Part shown: piece after piece, positions 5,616 to 8,937 of the stretch
Layout of the letters: each line of letters starts with the position of its first letter
Position numbering within the stretch: the stretch's first letter is position 1
Assembly (NCBI GenBank): GCA_900552545.1
Contig: USAL01000070.1
Coordinates: 1-8,937, forward strand
Direction of reading: 5' to 3'
DNA from: an uncultured Sutterella sp.
GTDB taxonomy: Bacteria; Pseudomonadota; Gammaproteobacteria; Burkholderiales; Burkholderiaceae_F
Length of the DNA stretch: 8,937 bases
The notes under the pieces: model-generated
What the model was told of the DNA's origin: nothing
The model's database searches: none
What the model saw: the letters and a program-made list of their open reading frames with translations, nothing else
Position numbers and translations under genes: made by a program

Positions 5616-5648
5616 CTGCCGCGAGCATCCAAACCGAGCGCGCGGCAG
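5616..5648 (+). other. Hairpin between apbE and the amidohydrolase gene
   Basis: CTGCCGCG (5616-5623) and CGCGGCAG (5641-5648) form a perfect 8-bp stem with a 17-base loop, 28 bases after the apbE stop. The only T run (TTTTT, 5665-5669) is 16 bases further on, so it would be a weak intrinsic terminator at best. It could be a read-through point linking apbE to the following cluster. Confidence 0.35.
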
Positions 5649-5690
5649 CGGGTGCAGCTCCAAATTTTTGACAGCGGGACATTAGACACT

Positions 5691-6680
5691 ATGACGACAG
5701 AAAATCCGCGCACCATCCGCGAGATGCTCGAGCCGGCCATCATGAAGGCGGGCGGCTGGGTGAACACCCACGCGCACGCCGACCGGGCCTTTACGCTTTC
5801 GCCCGAAATCCTCGAGATGCGCCGCACCTGCACGCTGCAGCAGAAGTGGGACGCACTTGACCGACTCAAGCGCGAGTCGACCGAAGAGGACTTCTACCGG
5901 CGCTTCTCGATGTTCTTCGAGCTTATGATCAGCCAGGGGTGCACCGCTTGTGCAACCTTCGTCGACATCGATCCGATGACCGAGGACCGCGCGATCCGTG
6001 CGGGCATCCGCGCCCGCGAGCATTACGCCGACCAGATCACGGTGAAGTTCGCCAACCAGACCTTGAAGGGCGTGATCGACCCCGAGGCCCGCAAGTGGTT
6101 TGACATCGGCGCCGAGATGGTCGACATCATCGGCGGCCTTCCGAAACGCGACGAGCGCGACTTCGGCCGCGCGGCCGAGGCGTTCGACATTCTGCTCGGC
6201 ACCGGCAAGGCCCTGGGCAAGATGGTGCACGTGCACGTCGACCAGTTCAACATGTCGAGCGAATATGAAACCGAAATGCTGGCGCTCAAAGCCATCGAGC
6301 ACGGCATGCAGGGGCGCGTCGTCGCCATTCACGGCATCTCGATCGGCGCACACTCCAAGATGTACCGTCAGCGCCTCTACGGCCTTCTCAAGGAAGCCGG
6401 CGTGATGATGGTCTGCTGTCCCACGGCCTGGATCGACACGGCCCGCACCGAGCGCATCGGCCCGATGCACAACTCGATGACGCCCGTCGACGAGCTCGTT
6501 CCCGCGGGCGTCACCGTGGCGCTCGGCACCGACAACGTCTGCGACGCGATGGTGCCTTGGAGCGCGGGCGACATGTGGCACGAGCTGCAGCTTCTTGCCA
6601 CGGGCTGCCGCTTTGACGACTTCGAGCAGCTCGTCAACATCGCCAGCGTCAACGGACGCAAGGTGCTCGGTCTGCAATAA
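5691..6680 (+). CDS. CodA-like amidohydrolase, barrel-only, with altered catalytic residue
   Basis: This 329-residue amidohydrolase-superfamily protein is most like cytosine deaminase CodA. Metal-site residues are present: H27 and H29 (THAHADR), H182 (HVHVDQ) and D281 (GTDNVCD). H214 (AIHGIS) matches CodA His246, and Q123 may match Gln156. The tail after D281, ending IASVNGRKVLGLQ, follows CodA closely. Two features are unusual. The catalytic CodA Glu217 in HCDE is Gln here (Q185), and Asp314 is Asn (N282). The chain also starts 26 residues before the HxH motif and stops where CodA would enter its C-terminal strands, so the flanking beta-sandwich is missing. It has no signal peptide and should be cytoplasmic. 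The ATG at 5691 has a weak ribosome site (GGGAC). It lies 17 bp before a PRTase gene, implying joint action on a nitrogenous ring. It could be a deaminase with altered specificity, another ring hydrolase or a binding protein. Confidence 0.85.
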   Translation: MTTENPRTIREMLEPAIMKAGGWVNTHAHADRAFTLSPEILEMRRTCTLQQKWDALDRLKRESTEEDFYRRFSMFFELMISQGCTACATFVDIDPMTEDRAIRAGIRAREHYADQITVKFANQTLKGVIDPEARKWFDIGAEMVDIIGGLPKRDERDFGRAAEAFDILLGTGKALGKMVHVHVDQFNMSSEYETEMLALKAIEHGMQGRVVAIHGISIGAHSKMYRQRLYGLLKEAGVMMVCCPTAWIDTARTERIGPMHNSMTPVDELVPAGVTVALGTDNVCDAMVPWSAGDMWHELQLLATGCRFDDFEQLVNIASVNGRKVLGLQ

Positions 6681-6697
6681 GTGGGAGACACAAGAAA

Positions 6698-7387
6698 ATG
6701 ACCTTCAAGCCCAGCTATACGAGCCGCATTGCCGAAGACATCATGGCCGAGCGCCTCATCCGCGCCCAGGCCGTGGAATTTCTCACCGACGCGCCGATGC
6801 GCCTGAAATCGGGCCTCATCTCGCCCGTGTACGTCGACAACCGCAAGCTCTTCTTTCATCCGGAAGCCTGGAACGACGTGATCGAGACGATGGCTAGCCG
6901 CGTCGAGGAGTACGACCTCAAGTTCGACGTCGTCGCAGGCGTCGAAGCCGCGGGCTCCATGCACGCCGCGGCGCTTGCCTACCGCCTGGGGCTGCCGGCG
7001 ATCATGGTGCGCCAGACCGCCAAGACCTACGGCAACCACTCCCGCATCGAAGGCGGCGACGTCAAGGGCCTCAACGTGCTTCTCCTTGAAGACCACATCT
7101 CGACGGGCTTGAGCTGCCTTGACGCGATCCGCGCCCTGCGCGAGGAAGGCGCCGAGGTGACGCAGGTGATGTCGATTACGAACTACGCCATCCCCGAGAC
7201 GATGCGCCTTTTCGAGGAGCAGTCGATTCAGACCTACGACGTGATCCGCTTTGACCGCGTCGTGAAGAAGGCCTGCGAGATGGACGTCATCAACGACGAG
7301 CAGGCAGCTCTCGTCATGGAGTGGCTCAACACGCCCTGGACGTGGGCCGCGATGCACGGCGTGGTGGCGATCGCCCGCGAAAACTAA
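6698..7387 (+). CDS. Orotate phosphoribosyltransferase-like enzyme
   Basis: This 229-residue cytoplasmic type I phosphoribosyltransferase is of the PyrE family and would join a base to PRPP. SGLISPVYVDNRK (38-50) is the typical OPRT segment. VVAGVEAAGSMHAAALAYRL (78-97) is the core strand-helix. The PRPP loop is VLLLEDHISTGLS (127-139), with E131-D132 and T136-G137. The mobile catalytic loop departs from bona fide OPRTs: the R-K-x-x-K-x-H-G pattern reads RQTAKTYG (105-112), so the second Lys is kept (K109) while PyrE Lys100 and His105 are replaced by Gln and Tyr. A His in the PRPP loop (H133) is also unusual. GGGAG (6683-6687) precedes the ATG by 10 bases, and the gap to the amidohydrolase stop is 17 bp, so co-transcription is likely. 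It may act on a base other than orotate. Standard pyrE cannot be excluded without knowing whether another copy exists. Confidence 0.87.
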   Translation: MTFKPSYTSRIAEDIMAERLIRAQAVEFLTDAPMRLKSGLISPVYVDNRKLFFHPEAWNDVIETMASRVEEYDLKFDVVAGVEAAGSMHAAALAYRLGLPAIMVRQTAKTYGNHSRIEGGDVKGLNVLLLEDHISTGLSCLDAIRALREEGAEVTQVMSITNYAIPETMRLFEEQSIQTYDVIRFDRVVKKACEMDVINDEQAALVMEWLNTPWTWAAMHGVVAIAREN

Positions 7388-7414
7388 TCCCTGTTTTGAG
7401 AAAAAGGCGCACGC

Positions 7415-8194
7415 ATGTCGACCATTCTGTTTCCGTCGCCCGTCTTCGGTCCCGTCCACAGCAGGCGTCTGGGCCGAAGCTTGGGCGTCAATCTGCTGCC
7501 GGGCGACGGCAAGGTCTGCAGCTTTGACTGCGTTTACTGCGAGTGCGGACTCAACGACGAGCATCGCCCGCAGGTAAAGCTCCCCACCCGCGAGATGGTC
7601 GCTTCCGAACTCGAAGCAAAGCTCAAGGCTCTTCTCGAGGAGGGCCGCGAGATCGACGCGATCACCTATGCGGGAAACGGCGAGCCCACCTCGCACCCGG
7701 AGTTCCTTGCCATCGTGCGCGACACGGCGGCGCTTCGCACGAAGTATTTCCCGCAGGCAAAGATCTGTCTTCTCGCGAACGCTACGCACCTTGACCGCGC
7801 CCACGTGCGCTAGTCCGTGGGGTTGATCGATCGGCCGTGCCTGAAACTCGACGCGGTCGACCGCGACTACATCGAGCGCGCCAACCGCCCCAACGCGCGC
7901 TATGTGCTCGAGGAGGTCGTGGGCTGGATGAAGAGCTTCAAGGGCCGCTGCATCATCCAGACGATGTTCATGAAGGGCGAGTTCGAGGGGCAAAGCGTCG
8001 ACAACACGACCGATGCGTACGTGCTGCCGTGGGTGAAGACAGTGGCCGAGATCGCGCCCGAGGGAGTGGACATCTATACGCTTGCGCGCGATACGCCGCG
8101 CTCGGGCCTAGTGGCCGTGAGCCTTGAGGAACTTGAGCGCATCGCGGAACTTCTGCGCGAGGCGGGCGTCAAGGACGTTCACTGCTACCCCTAG
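7415..8194 (+). pseudogene. Radical SAM protein gene interrupted by an in-frame amber codon
   Basis: A 260-codon frame encodes a radical SAM protein broken only by TAG at 7811-7813 (codon 133). The first part has CSFDCVYC (35-42), the CxxxCxxC iron-sulfur motif, and GNGEPTSHP (87-95), a typical radical SAM Gly-rich strand. After the TAG the same frame resumes smoothly (SVGLIDRPCLKLDAVD, then IIQTMFMKGEFEG and VDIYTLARDTP) to the natural stop at 8192-8194. The parts together give the expected full length, and no frameshift or start with a ribosome site follows the TAG. One substitution in that codon, for example from GAG or CAG, explains the break. Neither half should form a working enzyme alone. 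Alternatives are sequencing error or amber suppression. AAAAAGG lies 7 bases before the ATG and the PRTase ends 27 bp upstream, so it belongs to the same transcript. Related uncharacterised proteins are common in gut bacteria. Confidence 0.85.
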
Positions 8195-8288
8195 CGGGGC
8201 TTTTCTGGCGCTGCCGCTTTTTGAGCGTCTGAAGCGACAATCCTAAAAGATTTCCAAAAGAATTCCAAAAGAAAATCCGAAACGATTT

Positions 8289-8327
8289 GCCGGAAGCACT
8301 CAATGTCGAGTTCTTCCGGCTTTTTTT
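8289..8327 (+). terminator. Intrinsic terminator of the amidohydrolase-PRTase-radical SAM cluster
   Basis: GCCGGAAG (8289-8296) and CTTCCGGC (8313-8320) form an 8-bp stem. After one mismatch, ACTC/GAGT (8298-8301 with 8308-8311) extends it around an AATGTC loop. Seven T follow (8321-8327). It lies 95 bases after the radical SAM stop and ends the rightward transcript. Confidence 0.92.
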
Positions 8328-8334
8328 GGTTTTG

Positions 8335-8378
8335 AAAAAGCTGCCGGCCCAATCGACAAGCATCGATCGGGCCGGCAG
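8335..8378 (-). terminator. Intrinsic terminator for the leftward gene at the right edge
   Basis: CTGCCGGCCC (8341-8350) and GGGCCGGCAG (8369-8378) form a perfect 10-bp stem, extended inside by ATCGA/TCGAT (8352-8356 with 8363-8367). Read on the minus strand it is followed by CTTTTTC (complement of 8334-8340). It therefore serves the gene ending at 8412 and stands back to back with the plus-strand terminator. Confidence 0.82.
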
Positions 8379-8411
8379 CAGTCGTCAGCGGCAACGGTCG
8401 GCGCTATAGAC

Positions 8412-8937
8412 CTATAGGCCGTGCGCCTCGGGAAGGGGGCTTTCGATTCCCTTCATTCGCACGGCCTTGCCGCGGGCGATGTCTTCGAGCTGTCCGTCAA
8501 GCACGGCGGCAATCGAGCAGCGGTTGACGAACTCGCGGGCAAAGACAAGGAAGTTGAGGTAGAGCTCGCAGCCGCGCACCGAGAGCCGATCGCCCGGGAT
8601 GCGGCGCAGCAGGTCGGCCTGCATGGCGTCGATGCGCTGCGCGGCGGCCGCGGCGTTTTGCATCACGTGCCGCAGGCGGATGCGGCCATCCGGGCCCGTG
8701 GCGATTTTCGGGAGGTATTGGGCCAACTCAAGGAGCTCGCGCTTTAGCTCGCCCTGATAGATGCGGTGGCGGTTGGCGACATGGTCGGTCGCGAGGTTTG
8801 CAAGCGCCTGCAGGTCGCGGCCCACTTCACGCAGGTTGCTCGACATGCGGTAGTAGCAGTAGCGCGCGTCGAAGTCGGCCTTGGTGGGGCTGAAGCTTGA
8901 ATTGGCCATGCGGTAGTAGAGGCTGCGGTCGCTGCTC
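8412..8937 (-). CDS. C-terminal part of a helical protein, possibly the PhoU-like tail of a PiT phosphate transporter (partial)
   Basis: The frame enters at the right edge with no start seen; 174 codons are visible, ending at TAG (8412-8414). An internal ATG at 8909 is not a credible start because the reading frame continues upstream and there is no good ribosome site. The sequence is soluble-looking and helical, without membrane segments. It is rich in charged heptad-like stretches, for example NLREVGRDLQALANLATDHV and ELKRELLELAQYL. The pattern (Y/F)YYRM-SNL-x-V-x-x-L then DHVANRH resembles the cytoplasmic C-terminal domain following the membrane part of some PiT-family inorganic phosphate transporters, which is PhoU-like. 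This was recognised by eye, and the diagnostic membrane domain lies outside the window. Other four-helix cytoplasmic tails are possible. The strong terminator 34 bases past its stop fits a real gene. Confidence 0.6.
   Translation of the reverse strand, partial: SSDRSLYYRMANSSFSPTKADFDARYCYYRMSSNLREVGRDLQALANLATDHVANRHRIYQGELKRELLELAQYLPKIATGPDGRIRLRHVMQNAAAAAQRIDAMQADLLRRIPGDRLSVRGCELYLNFLVFAREFVNRCSIAAVLDGQLEDIARGKAVRMKGIESPLPEAHGL

Noticed and set aside
5668..5673. Perfect TTGACA as a -35 box for the amidohydrolase gene
   Set aside because: It lies 17 bases before the ATG, so the -10 and transcription start would fall inside the coding region, and no -10 match is there.
8250..8273. Tandem TTCCAAAAGAA repeats as a repeat array
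   Set aside because: Only two short A-rich copies, with no spacer regularity. No CRISPR-like array, insertion sequence ends or target duplications were seen anywhere in the window.

Overview
The window is GC-rich and looks like a Gram-negative betaproteobacterial chromosome, most plausibly a gut-associated member of Sutterellaceae (Burkholderiales). That placement is inference. It rests on an autotransporter with an extended signal peptide region, an exported haem-free fumarate-reductase-type flavoprotein with a separate small FMN-binding protein, and high-GC codon use. No marker gene is present to settle the genus.

Layout. (1) Positions 1-437, minus strand: the first 145 codons of an autotransporter-type surface protein, which runs off the left edge. 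(2) Positions 438-1099: a gene-free, less GC-rich regulatory stretch with an 8-G tract flanked by repeats, a 12-bp palindrome and a possible leader ORF plus hairpin. (3) Positions 1100-3350: two exported respiratory genes, a fumarate-reductase-family flavoprotein and a 109-residue FMN-binding protein. Each has its own 3' hairpin and intrinsic terminator, and the second has a long structured leader. (4) Positions 3367-4083, minus strand: an AIM24/TIGR00266-family protein. (5) Positions 4424-5587: an exported ApbE-type FAD:protein FMN transferase. (6) Positions 5691-8194: a same-strand cluster of a minimal CodA-like amidohydrolase, an orotate-phosphoribosyltransferase-like enzyme 17 bp downstream, and a radical SAM gene interrupted by one in-frame TAG. 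(7) Positions 8289-8378: back-to-back terminators. (8) Positions 8412-8937, minus strand: the C-terminal part of a protein resembling the PhoU-like tail of PiT-type phosphate transporters.

How the genes fit together. ApbE would attach FMN to the small exported protein. That protein could pass electrons to the haem-free reductase in the periplasm, a split version of the fused FMN-domain reductases such as UrdA. The amidohydrolase and PRTase look like a base-processing and ribophosphorylation pair, but both carry substitutions at positions that are catalytic in the characterised enzymes (CodA Glu217 and Asp314; PyrE Lys100 and His105). They probably do not simply repeat cytosine deamination and orotate ribosylation. 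This diverged pair, with the adjacent radical SAM gene, is the best candidate here for undescribed biochemistry. All family alignments were made by eye, without searches.
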